Positions 16,004-21,637 of a stretch of 21,637 nt of DNA are shown one piece after another. Source of the stretch: an uncultured Clostridium sp. (lineage in GTDB: Bacteria > Bacillota_A > Clostridia > TANB77 > CAG-508). The notes under the pieces were generated by a model that worked only from the letters and a program-made list of their open reading frames with translations, was not told the origin of the DNA and did no database searches. The stretch spans positions 1 through 21,637 of the forward strand of contig CANCZH010000028.1 of the NCBI GenBank assembly GCA_947382445.1. Reading direction: 5' to 3'. A program made the translations under genes and the position numbers. Each line of letters starts with the position of its first letter. Positions within the stretch are counted from its first letter, which is position 1.

Positions 16004-16624
16004 ATGTTTAAGACAATAAAAGAAAATGCGATAGGTGAAATAACTGAAAAAAAGTCTAAATTTATTTGTCATGCATATCATGTGGAATCTGTGGAAGAAG
16101 CAGAAGAAGTTATTAAGAAACTGAGGAAAAAATATTATGATGCTAGACATAATTGTTTTGCTTACCGAATTATAAAAGATGATATTTCACGTATGAGTGA
16201 TGATGGCGAACCATCAGGAACAGCGGGAACTCCAATGCTTAATATATTATTAGGAAGAAATTTGTCTAATATATTAGTAGTTGTTACAAGATATTTTGGC
16301 GGAATTTTGCTAGGAACAGGTGGCTTAGTTAGAGCGTATTCTAGTGCTGTGGCAGAAACTTTGGATAATTCTGAAATAGTATGTCAACAATTAGGGCTTG
16401 AAGCTAAATTTTGTGTAGGATATAAGAATTTAGAAGAATTAAAATACCATATGAAAAATAGAAAAATTTCTATAACAAACATAGATTATGGTGAAAAAAT
16501 AGAAATTACAGTAGAGAGCAATGAACAAGATGTAAAAAAATTAATGAATGAAAAAATTTCAGAAAGAATAATGTTAGAAAATTTTAGAATAATAGGCGAA
16601 AAATATATTTATGTATATGAATAA
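16004..16624 (+). CDS. YigZ/IMPACT family protein
   Basis: A 206-residue protein of the YigZ (YvyE) family. The N-terminal IMPACT domain has KKSKFICHAYHVESVEEAEEVI..., RHNCFAYRI, SDDGEPSGTAGTPML and VVVTRYFGGILLGTGGLVRAYSSA (~15-120). The C-terminal part is the small ferredoxin-like domain (~135-205). The IMPACT fold is linked to translation control in eukaryotes; the bacterial role is unknown. GAGGAG precedes the ATG. It is probably the last gene of the transcript that starts at the WG-repeat gene. Confidence 0.92.
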   Translation: MFKTIKENAIGEITEKKSKFICHAYHVESVEEAEEVIKKLRKKYYDARHNCFAYRIIKDDISRMSDDGEPSGTAGTPMLNILLGRNLSNILVVVTRYFGGILLGTGGLVRAYSSAVAETLDNSEIVCQQLGLEAKFCVGYKNLEELKYHMKNRKISITNIDYGEKIEITVESNEQDVKKLMNEKISERIMLENFRIIGEKYIYVYE

Positions 16625-16772
16625 AATAATTAATGGAAAAAATTAGAAAAAAGTCGCGAAAGAATATATCAATACAATGGAAACAAGTCTTATAATAAAG
16701 AATGTAAATTTTTTACAGTTTTTTAATTTATATTCTAAAAAACTAATATTTGATTTTTGAAAGGAGAAAGTA

Positions 16773-17591
16773 GTGAAAGAGAAAATTAAGGTTCTTATTG
16801 CAGATGATAATATTGAATTTGCAACAACATTAAAAAGATATTTTGACAGGAAAGATAATATGGAGGTTGTTGATATTGCTAAAGATGGAAACGACGCTTT
16901 TGAAAAAATTGTTAAATATAGTCCAGATGTTGTTTTGCTAGATGTTATTATGCCACATTTAGATGGAATAGGTGTTTTAGAAAGAATTAACGAATCTCAT
17001 TTAGAGAAAACTCCTTTTTGCGTTATGATTTCTGCAGTAGGGCAAGATAAAATTACTAAACAAGCAATTAATTTAGGTGCACAATATTATGTAGTAAAGC
17101 CTTTCGATATTGAAGTATTAATTAAAAGAATTGAGGAACTAAAGAATTATCAAGTACCACAAGAAAAGCCTAACAGTTTTATTATTAAAGAAACAAAAGC
17201 TAATTATATTGAAATAGCAGAAAAGGAAAATAAGGAAGATAATTTAGAAGCACTAGTTACAAATATTATTCATGAAATTGGTGTTCCAGCACATATTAAA
17301 GGTTATCAATATTTAAGAGAAGCTATTATGATGGTTGTGGAAAATATTGATATGATTAACCAAATTACAAAACAACTTTATCCTGAAATTGCTCATAAAT
17401 ATAAGACAACATCTAGTAGAGTAGAAAGAGCTATTAGACATGCTATTGAGGTCGCTTGGGGTAGAGGTAGACTTGATGTTATGGAGAAAATCTTCGGTTA
17501 TACAGTTAATGCTAGCAAAGGTAAACCTACAAATTCAGAGTTTATCGCAATGATTGCCGATAAGCTTCGTTTGGAGATTAAGAGTGCGTAG
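16773..17591 (+). CDS. spo0A: Sporulation master regulator Spo0A
   Basis: A 272-residue response regulator that, when phosphorylated, switches cells into sporulation. The receiver domain (~1-125) has Asp11-Asp12, phospho-acceptor Asp57 in VVLLDVIMP, Ser87 and Lys109 in VVKPF. The effector domain (~155-272) ends with the recognition helix [19 protein letters not shown] (213-231) and [18 protein letters not shown]. The start is GTG, with AAAGGAG 7 nt upstream. A possible sigma-H promoter lies upstream (TGGAAAC near 16678, AAAGAAT near 16697), but it is weak; no good TGTCGAA box was found. The last 17 codons and about 30 bp beyond are repeated in decayed form at 18365-18447. The presence of spo0A implies a spore former or recent descendant. 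Confidence 0.97.
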   Translation: MKEKIKVLIADDNIEFATTLKRYFDRKDNMEVVDIAKDGNDAFEKIVKYSPDVVLLDVIMPHLDGIGVLERINESHLEKTPFCVMISAVGQDKITKQAINLGAQYYVVKPFDIEVLIKRIEELKNYQVPQEKPNSFIIKETKANYIEIAEKENKEDNLEALVTNIIHEIGVPAHIKGYQYLREAIMMVVENIDMINQITKQLYPEIAHKYKTTSSRVERAIRHAIEVAWGRGRLDVMEKIFGYTVNASKGKPTNSEFIAMIADKLRLEIKSA

Positions 17592-17620
17592 AAAAGTGGT
17601 AGTAAGCTTAGAGTTTAAAG
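17540..17620 (+). repeat. 3' end of spo0A: intact copy of an att-like duplication
   Basis: The last ~50 bp of spo0A and ~30 bp of flank match 18365-18447 in the same orientation. Over 17540-17580, 34 of 41 bases are identical; beyond the stop the match is looser but continues (AAGTGGT... against AAGTAGT...). Such 3'-end duplication is typical of an integrative element that inserted into a gene end and rebuilt it. Confidence 0.55.
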
Positions 17621-17636
17621 AGTTACACAGAGTACA

Positions 17637-17657
17637 CAAATTTATTTCATAAATTTG
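17637..17657. repeat. Perfect 9-bp inverted repeat, CAAATTTAT/ATAAATTTG
   Basis: CAAATTTAT (17637-17645), a 3-base centre and ATAAATTTG (17649-17657). There is no T-run after it, so it is not a terminator. It stands 46 bp after the spo0A stop and in front of the recombinase fragment; it could be a protein-binding or recombination site. Function unknown. Confidence 0.4.
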
Positions 17658-17713
17658 ACACACGAACAGATTAACGGAAAGCCAAAGAGAAAAGTAAAAA
17701 TTATGCTAATTTA

Positions 17714-17848
17714 ATGGCTTCCCAATTTGTTCTGCGTGAAATTGATTTACAGATTGATGATTTTATGATTGAGTGTAGTACTAAAGGATTAAGTAAAAAG
17801 ACAATAAATAGTTACAGTTATTTATTGAATTTTTCAATGTTTGCTTGA
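17714..17848 (+). pseudogene. Fragment of a tyrosine recombinase (integrase) N-terminal domain
   Basis: A 44-codon open stretch, MASQFVLREIDLQIDDFM then IECSTKGLSKKTINSY and a stop soon after. This is the start of the SAM-like core-binding domain of phage/transposon integrases, where DFM..C..KGLSKKTI.SY is typical. The stop TGA at 17846 comes after one quarter of that domain; the catalytic Arg, His and Tyr region is missing. No ribosome binding site was noticed. It lies between the two copies of the spo0A 3' end, as expected for an integrase of an element inserted there. The call rests on a short match. Confidence 0.6.
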
Positions 17849-17873
17849 ATAATAGATAATAATACTATATATT
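17845..17873 (+). promoter_or_regulatory. Promoter of the 36-residue peptide mRNA
   Basis: TTGAAT at 17845-17850, a 17-bp spacer and TATATT at 17868-17873 predict a start near 17880. The resulting leader is ~57 nt before the ATG at 17937, and the transcript would end at the terminator near 18105 (about 225 nt). Confidence 0.55.
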
Positions 17874-17936
17874 ATTTACTAATCTTTCTTGTCTAAAGGT
17901 AGTTTTTACTTAAAAACGGAAAGGAGGGTAAATGAG

Positions 17937-18047
17937 ATGACACAAACCGAGCTTATTCGAGAATTGATTGAAAAGTTACTAGCTGAAAGAGATAAAAATA
18001 TCAAACTTCAATTAAAACTTGAAGAATACAAAAAGAGTAAAGACTAG
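17937..18047 (+). CDS. 36-residue helical peptide with antisense-paired start
   Basis: A small frame beginning MTQTELIRELIEKLLAERDK and ending KLEEYKKSKD. It has a near-ideal AAGGAGGG site (17921-17928) about 8 nt before the ATG, a promoter and a terminator, so it is probably expressed. The peptide is charged and predicted helical; L6, I7, L10, I11, L14 and L15 make an amphipathic face, and there is no membrane segment. I do not recognise a family. Bases 17940-17953, just after the start codon, recur at 18157-18170, within a small RNA read from the other strand. That RNA could pair there and block translation. The role may be a toxin-like or regulatory peptide of the decayed element; unproven. 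Confidence 0.6.
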   Translation: MTQTELIRELIEKLLAERDKNIKLQLKLEEYKKSKD

Positions 18048-18065
18048 ATGTGTCATACATAGTCG

Positions 18066-18105
18066 AAAGTGGGAAAGAATTACAGGGCTTTCCTGCTTTT
18101 TTTTT
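18066..18105 (+). terminator. Terminator of the 36-residue peptide mRNA
   Basis: Stem 18066-18077 with 18088-18099 (two wobble pairs), 10-nt loop and an uninterrupted T-run to 18105. The loop holds ATTACAGG (18079-18086), which is exactly complementary to the loop of the facing minus-strand terminator. Confidence 0.8.
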
Positions 18106-18111
18106 GTACAT

Positions 18112-18143
18112 AAAAAAAGTATGTGTATTACAGGTACACATAC
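18112..18143 (-). terminator. Terminator of the minus-strand small RNA
   Basis: GTATGTGTA (18119-18127) and TACACATAC (18135-18143) form a perfect 9-bp stem with a 7-nt loop. On the minus strand it is followed by seven T (18118-18112). Confidence 0.8.
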
Positions 18144-18190
18144 GAGTAAACAATATACACAAACCGAGCTAGAGTACATTGTTTTAATGT
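18112..18190 (-). ncRNA. Predicted ~75-nt antisense-type small RNA
   Basis: A minus-strand transcript is predicted from near 18190 by a strong promoter (18197-18225) to the hairpin 18119-18143 followed by seven U. No ribosome binding site or convincing frame is inside. Two parts are complementary to the facing peptide mRNA: bases 18157-18170 pair with 17940-17953 (14 of 14, right after the peptide start codon, with weaker pairing back to the GTAAA behind the Shine-Dalgarno), and its terminator loop CCUGUAA pairs with the mRNA terminator loop. The layout of facing RNAs, direct repeats and terminator loops resembles RNA I/RNA II of Fst/par loci. Existence of the RNA is inferred. Confidence 0.6.
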
Positions 18191-18196
18191 AGATAT

Positions 18197-18225
18197 ATAA
18201 TAACATCCTTTTTTAGATTTGTCAA
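18197..18225 (-). promoter_or_regulatory. Strong extended -10 promoter of the small RNA
   Basis: On the minus strand: TTGACA (18225-18220), a 17-bp spacer and TATTAT (18202-18197), with TG one base before the -10 (18205-18204). This is among the best promoters in the window and points away from any protein gene. Confidence 0.75.
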
Positions 18226-18273
18226 ACAGTTTTTTGATAGTATAAATGAATAAGTTATTAGAAAAAGTTTTAA

Positions 18274-18302
18274 TTGACAGGAAGAAAAACACATATTAAA
18301 AT
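18274..18302 (+). promoter_or_regulatory. Plus-strand promoter upstream of the GNAT gene
   Basis: TTGACA (18274-18279), 17-bp spacer, TAAAAT (18297-18302). The predicted start near 18309 gives a ~200-nt leader to the GNAT gene at 18516 that crosses the decayed spo0A end. No other gene follows it. Confidence 0.6.
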
Positions 18303-18364
18303 GCCTATAAATAGTTTAATAAAATACCAACCAACAAAACAATAAATCTATGTAATTTTGGGTT

Positions 18365-18447
18365 GTTTATTGCGATAATTGTTGATAAGATTCGTTTGAA
18401 GATTAAAATAGCTTATTGAATTGTAAAGTAGTTGGAGAAGTTATAGT
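18365..18447 (+). pseudogene. Decayed second copy of the spo0A 3' end
   Basis: Read in frame it gives FIAIIVDKIRLKIKIAY, against [16 protein letters not shown] in Spo0A. Of seven changes in the first 41 bases, most are C-to-T or G-to-A, as in a drifting non-coding relic in an AT-rich genome. Similarity starts sharply at GTTTAT (18365) and runs past the stop. It marks the far end of an 825-bp interval that holds an integrase fragment. Confidence 0.6.
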
Positions 18448-18515
18448 TAAAATATTTTCAACATTTAAAAAATAAGAAAAAATTATATAGAAATTTTGGA
18501 GTGGAGAAAAGTATT

Positions 18516-19058
18516 ATGGTGGAAATAGAAACAAATAGATTTATATTAAGAAAAGTGCAAATTAGTGATGCAGAAAGAATTTATGGGATATTAAGTAATA
18601 AAAATGTTATTGAAAATTTGAATATGAGCTTACATGAAAAAATTGATGATACATATGAACTTTTAAAAGATTATGATAATGGGTTTAAGAATAATACTAA
18701 ATTTCCATATGCAATTATTAATAAAAGTACAAATGATTTTATAGGTGTTTTTCTAATAAAATTAGATTTGTATGATGAGGATTGTTTTGAGTTTACAATA
18801 TACTTAGATGAAATATATTGGGGAAAGGGGATATATACTGAGATTTTACCATATATGATAAGTGTTGCTTTTGAAAATATAGGGACTGGAAATTTTAGAG
18901 GTTTTGTAATGGAGAAGAATATAGCTTCAAGTAGGGTTCTTGAAAAGTGTGGCTTTGAGTTAGAAAAAGTGTTTAAAGTTCCTAATCTAGATGGGAAGAT
19001 AATTAGCTATTTAGTTACAAAAGAGAATTATAATAAGAAAATGAAATACAAATTATAA
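18516..19058 (+). CDS. GNAT family N-acetyltransferase
   Basis: A 180-residue acetyl-CoA-dependent acetyltransferase of the RimJ/RimL-like group. It opens with ETNRFILRKVQISDAERIYGILSNKNVIENL (~4-35). The acetyl-CoA loop is YWGKGIYTEIL (~101-111, the GxG/A-type turn), and N.AS.RVLEKCGFE (~134-147) is the usual C-terminal motif. The substrate cannot be told. I chose the ATG at 18516 because a doubled GGAG (18498-18506) lies 9 nt upstream; a GTG at 18501 lies inside that site. It stands alone between the mobile-element relic and copy C of the palindromic element. Confidence 0.88.
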   Translation: MVEIETNRFILRKVQISDAERIYGILSNKNVIENLNMSLHEKIDDTYELLKDYDNGFKNNTKFPYAIINKSTNDFIGVFLIKLDLYDEDCFEFTIYLDEIYWGKGIYTEILPYMISVAFENIGTGNFRGFVMEKNIASSRVLEKCGFELEKVFKVPNLDGKIISYLVTKENYNKKMKYKL

Positions 19059-19083
19059 AATATCATAATTTGTAATATCATTT

Positions 19084-19218
19084 AATAAAAAAATAAAATA
19101 CAATTATTAGTTCCTTACGGCTCGCATTTGAAGAAGTTGTACAAAGCAAGCTTTTACAACTTCTATTCAAAGCTTCGAAACTGCACATCACTAAATAATT
19201 GTATTTTACTTTTTTATT
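19084..19218 (+). repeat. Palindromic intergenic element, copy C
   Basis: Outer arms 19084-19108 and 19194-19218 pair over 25 bp with one mismatch, ending in a T-run. The core matches copy B at 70 of 75 positions (19121-19195). Stem bases T19137 and A19159 replace C and G of copy B, which keeps the pair. The left flank GTTCCTTAC is shared with copy A. It separates the convergent GNAT and SPFH genes and probably stops both transcripts. Confidence 0.8.
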
Positions 19219-19256
19219 TACCAAATTTTATTTATTGATATTTTATAATTTGTATT

Positions 19257-20042
19257 TCATTTTTTTAATTTGTTAATTAATGATTCTAATTCTGGTACTT
19301 GATTATTAGAAAATTTTCCATCAATTGCCCTTAATGTCTCAATTGGAACTGCAAAAATAATAGTGTTTGATTGGTCACTACTTAAATCATTTAAAGTAGC
19401 TAAAGTTCTTAAATGAAGAGCTCCAGGGGCTTGACTCATAATTGTAGCAGCTTTAGCTAAATTTTCAGAAGCCTCAACTTCACCAGCAGCTTTAGTAATT
19501 ACAGCTTGTTTTTCTCTTTCTGCTTCAGCAATTTTTGCTATAACCCTTTTCATTTCTTCTGGAAGAGCGATATCTTTAAGTTCTACATTTTCTACTTTAA
19601 TTCCCCAAGGATCAGTTTCTTTGTCAACAATTTCACAAATTTTAGCACTTAATTTATCTCTTTCAGTTAGAAGTTCATCTAAAGATACTGAGCCAACAAT
19701 ATTTCTCATTGTTGTTTGAGCTAATTGACTAACTGCATAATTGAAATGTTCAACTGCTAAAATAGCTTTTGATGCATCAAATATTTTATAATATAAAACA
19801 GCATTAATTCTTATAGAAACATTATCTTTTGTTATTGCTTCTTGTTCTGGTACATCAACTGTTTTTGTTCTAATATCAACTTTATCATATGAATTTATTA
19901 TTGGTAAAACTATTTGCCATCCTGGATTTAAAATTTTAGAAAATTTACCAAAAGTGTAAAGAATTCCACGTTCATACTCATTAATTTGTTTAATAGAAAC
20001 TAAAATAAGTATTACTAGTATAATTAAAATAATATAAATCAT
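19257..20042 (-). CDS. SPFH/band-7 stomatin-like protein (slipin)
   Basis: A 261-residue membrane-associated scaffold protein. One N-terminal hydrophobic hairpin (~1-18) precedes the SPFH domain (INEYERGILYTFGKFSKILNPGWQIVLPIINSYDKVDIRTKTVDVPEQEAITKDNVSIRINAVLYYKI, ~20-90). WGIKVENVELKDIALPEEMKRVIAKIAEAEREKQAVITKAAGEVEASENL is the classical stomatin segment, then comes a coiled tail. Slipins organise membrane microdomains. AGGAGG precedes the ATG. NfeD-type partners often sit next to slipins; none is seen here. An extended -10 box at 20075-20083 may drive it. Confidence 0.94.
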   Translation of the reverse strand: MIYIILIILVILILVSIKQINEYERGILYTFGKFSKILNPGWQIVLPIINSYDKVDIRTKTVDVPEQEAITKDNVSIRINAVLYYKIFDASKAILAVEHFNYAVSQLAQTTMRNIVGSVSLDELLTERDKLSAKICEIVDKETDPWGIKVENVELKDIALPEEMKRVIAKIAEAEREKQAVITKAAGEVEASENLAKAATIMSQAPGALHLRTLATLNDLSSDQSNTIIFAVPIETLRAIDGKFSNNQVPELESLINKLKK

Positions 20043-20074
20043 AATTTTCCTCCTTATATTATGAAATTATTAAA

Positions 20075-20083
20075 ATTATATCA
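20075..20083 (-). promoter_or_regulatory. Extended -10 element for the SPFH gene
   Basis: On the minus strand TG-A-TATAAT (20083-20075) lies 33 bp before the ATG at 20042. Only a poor -35 (TTGTAC at 19-bp spacing) is visible, so the TG extension would have to compensate. Confidence 0.5.
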
Positions 20084-20110
20084 CATATTTAGAAAAAAAG
20101 TACAAAAATA

Positions 20111-20139
20111 TTGTAATTACTTATTTTTTAAAATATAAT
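20111..20139 (+). promoter_or_regulatory. Promoter of deoD
   Basis: TTGTAA (20111-20116), a 17-bp spacer and a perfect TATAAT (20134-20139) predict a start near 20146, with a GGGGGA site before the ATG at 20170. Confidence 0.65.
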
Positions 20140-20169
20140 TATTAAAATTGTTAAAATTAGGGGGATAAA

Positions 20170-20893
20170 ATGACACCACATAATGATGCTAAAAAAGAAG
20201 ATATAGCTAAAATAGTTATTATGCCAGGAGACCCTTTAAGGGCTAAATATATTGCAGAAAATTTTTTAGATGACTATAAATTAGTAAATAGTGTTAGAAA
20301 TATGTTTGCTTATACAGGATATTATAAAGGTAAAAGATTAACTGTTATGGCTTCTGGAATGGGAATGCCAAGTATGGGAATATATTGTTATGAACTTTAT
20401 AAGTTTTATGATGTTGATACAATAATAAGAGTTGGTTCTTGCCGGAGTATATGATGAAGATATAGAGTTACTAGAAACAATTTTAGTTGATGGAAGCTAT
20501 ACTCTCGGAAATTTTGCTGAAAATTTGGCAAATGATAATACAAAATTTGTATATGCTGATAGAGAATTAAATAAAATTATTGAAGATGTTTCAAAGGAAG
20601 ATGATATTCCTATTAGAAAAGAGAATATTGCATGTACAGAATGTTTTGATTTATATGTTAATGATATGGATGTTATTATTGATAAATTTCCAAAAGATAA
20701 AAATATTGTAGGAAATGAAATGGAATCATTTGCATTATTTTATACTGCCAAAACATTGAATAAAAGAGCAGCTTGCTTACTTACAGTTGTTGACTCTCTA
20801 AGAAAGAAGCAGTCATTAACAGCAGAAGAAAGACAGAAATCTTTAAATGATATGATAAAAATTGCATTGGATTCTGCAATTAAGTTAACATAA
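20170..20893 (+). pseudogene. deoD: DeoD-type purine-nucleoside phosphorylase, broken by a +1 frameshift
   Basis: DeoD cleaves purine (deoxy)nucleosides with phosphate. The first 90 codons keep the E. coli-type phosphate and nucleoside residues: His4, Gly20, Arg24 (PGDPLRA), Arg43, Arg87 and Ser90 (IIRVGS). Directly after GSC the frame is lost; it ends at 20454 and the rest continues one base over from about 20444 (GVYDEDIELL...) with NEMES, TVVDS and a normal DMIKIAL end. Deleting one base at 20439-20443 (a T or a C) restores 240 codons, the normal length. All else is intact and the promoter is good, so it is either a fresh mutation or a sequencing/assembly error; a decayed gene would show more damage. 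Programmed frameshifting is unlikely. Confidence 0.85.
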
Positions 20894-20896
20894 GTA

Positions 20897-20925
20897 TTGA
20901 AATTTTTGTATATATATGTTAAAAT
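20897..20925 (+). promoter_or_regulatory. Promoter of the ETKPE-repeat protein
   Basis: TTGAAA (20897-20902), a 17-bp spacer and TAAAAT (20920-20925), with TG one base before the -10. The start should be near 20932, shortly before an AGGAGG site at 20953-20958. Confidence 0.65.
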
Positions 20926-20963
20926 AGGTATAGTTGTGAAAAAAATCCATGTAGGAGGTTAAT

Positions 20964-21637
20964 ATGGAAAATAAAAGAATAGATGAAATAAAGGCGGAAA
21001 TAGAAGCAATAAATGCTGAGCTTGCTGATATTGAAAAGAAAGTTAAAGAAAATCCAAATTACGATGCAGAGTCAATTAGAAGAACTGGATTAAATTCAGC
21101 TAAATATAATCTTCAAAAAGAACTAAATAGTGAAATAGAAAAAACAAAAGCAGTTGAGGAGATTATAAAGAAAATAGAAGCAATAAATGCTAGACTTGCT
21201 GAAATTGAGGCAAAAGTTAAAGAAGATCCAAATTATGATGCTGAATCAATTGAAAGAACTAAATTGAATGTAGCAAAATATAATCTTCAACAACAATTAA
21301 AAATGGCTTTAACTAAATTAAATAGTAAAGAGCCAATAAAGACTGAACCAATAAAAACAAAATCAGAAGAAACAAAGCCAGAGGAAACAAAGCCAGAGGA
21401 AACAAAACCAGAGAAAACAAAGCCAGAGGAAACAAAACCAGAAGAAACAAAGCCAGAGGAAACAAAACCAGAGGAAACAAAGCCAGAGGAAACAAAGCCA
21501 GAGGAACCAAAACCAGAGGAACCAAAACCAGAGGAAACAAAGCCAGAAGAACCAAAACCAGAGGAAACAAAGCCAGAAGAACCAAAGCCAAAGAAAGAAG
21601 AGCCTAAAAAGGATGAACAATATAATGTTGGATTCTG
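20964..21637 (+). CDS. Coiled-coil protein with ETKPE tandem repeats (partial, 3' end outside window)
   Basis: An open frame from an ATG 5 nt after AGGAGG, running through the window end (224 codons seen). Residues ~8-55 and ~68-115 are two copies of one helical unit, each holding KIEAINA.LA.IE.KVKE.PNYDAESI.RT..N.AKYNLQ. Then a linker and 15 pentapeptides ETKPE, KTKPE or EPKPE (~136-210; bases 21369-21593), and then basic sequence leading to NVGF. No signal peptide or membrane helix is present at the N-terminus, so the Pro/Glu/Lys stretch, common as a wall-spanning linker, may be cytosolic here or may precede a C-terminal membrane domain. No family was recognised. The 15-bp DNA repeat makes length variation between strains likely. 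Confidence 0.8.
   Translation, partial: MENKRIDEIKAEIEAINAELADIEKKVKENPNYDAESIRRTGLNSAKYNLQKELNSEIEKTKAVEEIIKKIEAINARLAEIEAKVKEDPNYDAESIERTKLNVAKYNLQQQLKMALTKLNSKEPIKTEPIKTKSEETKPEETKPEETKPEKTKPEETKPEETKPEETKPEETKPEETKPEEPKPEEPKPEETKPEEPKPEETKPEEPKPKKEEPKKDEQYNVGF
21369..21593 (+). repeat. Fifteen tandem 15-bp repeats inside the partial gene
   Basis: Unit GAAACAAAGCCAGAG, fifteen copies in frame, with changes mainly A/G in the Lys codon, ACA/CCA (Thr/Pro) and GAG/GAA. Copies differ, but neighbouring ones are often identical, which suggests ongoing slippage or unequal exchange. Confidence 0.95.

Noticed and set aside
16625..16772. 0A box or firm sigma-H promoter before spo0A
   Set aside because: AGTCGCGAAAG only loosely resembles TGTCGAA, and the sigma-H-like pair is weak, so neither is listed as a feature.
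18012..18206. 64-codon minus-strand frame over the small-RNA region
   Set aside because: Its start lies upstream of the predicted transcript start, there is no Shine-Dalgarno, and it runs past the minus-strand terminator; the hydrophobic look comes from T-rich DNA.
20430..20460. Programmed frameshift in deoD
   Set aside because: There is no slippery heptamer, in-frame stop at the shift or downstream stimulator, and the family does not use recoding.
21313..21620. Two Leu/Phe-rich minus-strand frames opposite the ETKPE repeats
   Set aside because: They are mirror products of the 15-bp repeat; the plus-strand frame has a promoter, a ribosome binding site and a coherent protein.

Overview
The window is about 21.6 kb of very AT-rich DNA (by eye well under 30% G+C) with strong AGGAGG-type ribosome binding sites, some TTG and GTG starts and TTGACA/TATAAT-type promoters. 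A full-length Spo0A, an FtsQ/DivIB-DUF881-DUF881-Sbp cluster, NdoA and FeoA/FeoB point to a spore-lineage low-G+C Firmicute. An uncultured clostridial gut bacterium is the best guess; the species is not identifiable from sequence alone. No rRNA, tRNA or CRISPR array was seen.

Layout. 1-126: two hairpins, the second a bidirectional terminator. 177-2791: a small XRE repressor divergent from a large membrane-anchored Cys-rich/Ig-like surface protein, with two perfect operators bracketing the surface-gene promoter. 3057-4776: a LolA/GerS-like anchored protein, an NdoA (MazF) RNase without an adjacent antitoxin, and a Pr6Pr-type membrane protein. 5080-6534 (minus): DUF3137 protein and LemA. 6631-12647: feoB, then murA, ftsQ, two DUF881 paralogues and sbp, a cell-wall/division cluster whose order matches the Bacillus divIB-ylxW-ylxX-sbp block. 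12797-13012 (minus): a solitary feoA. 13125-16624: WG-repeat protein, HI0933-family flavoprotein and YigZ. 16773-17591: spo0A. 17592-18500: decayed mobile DNA. 18516-20042: a GNAT acetyltransferase and, on the minus strand, a stomatin-like SPFH protein. 20170-20893: deoD broken by one extra base. 20964 to the window end: a coiled-coil protein with 15 ETKPE-type repeats, open at the edge.

The most unusual part lies behind spo0A. The last ~80 bp of spo0A and its 3' flank are repeated, decayed, 825 bp downstream. Between the copies are a fragment of a tyrosine recombinase and a compact two-RNA locus. A plus-strand mRNA encodes a 36-residue peptide and faces a ~75-nt minus-strand RNA with an extended -10 promoter and its own terminator. 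The small RNA is perfectly complementary to 14 nt right after the peptide start codon, and the two terminator loops are complementary to each other. This resembles the antisense pairing of Fst/par type I toxin-antitoxin loci, but the peptide is charged and helical rather than a hydrophobic toxin.

A second unusual signal is a family of long palindromic intergenic elements (2813-2950, 12668-12795, 19084-19218, with a relative at 4836-5017). They share conserved inner flanks but have outer arms that differ between copies while staying complementary within each copy. Three of the four sit where genes converge.
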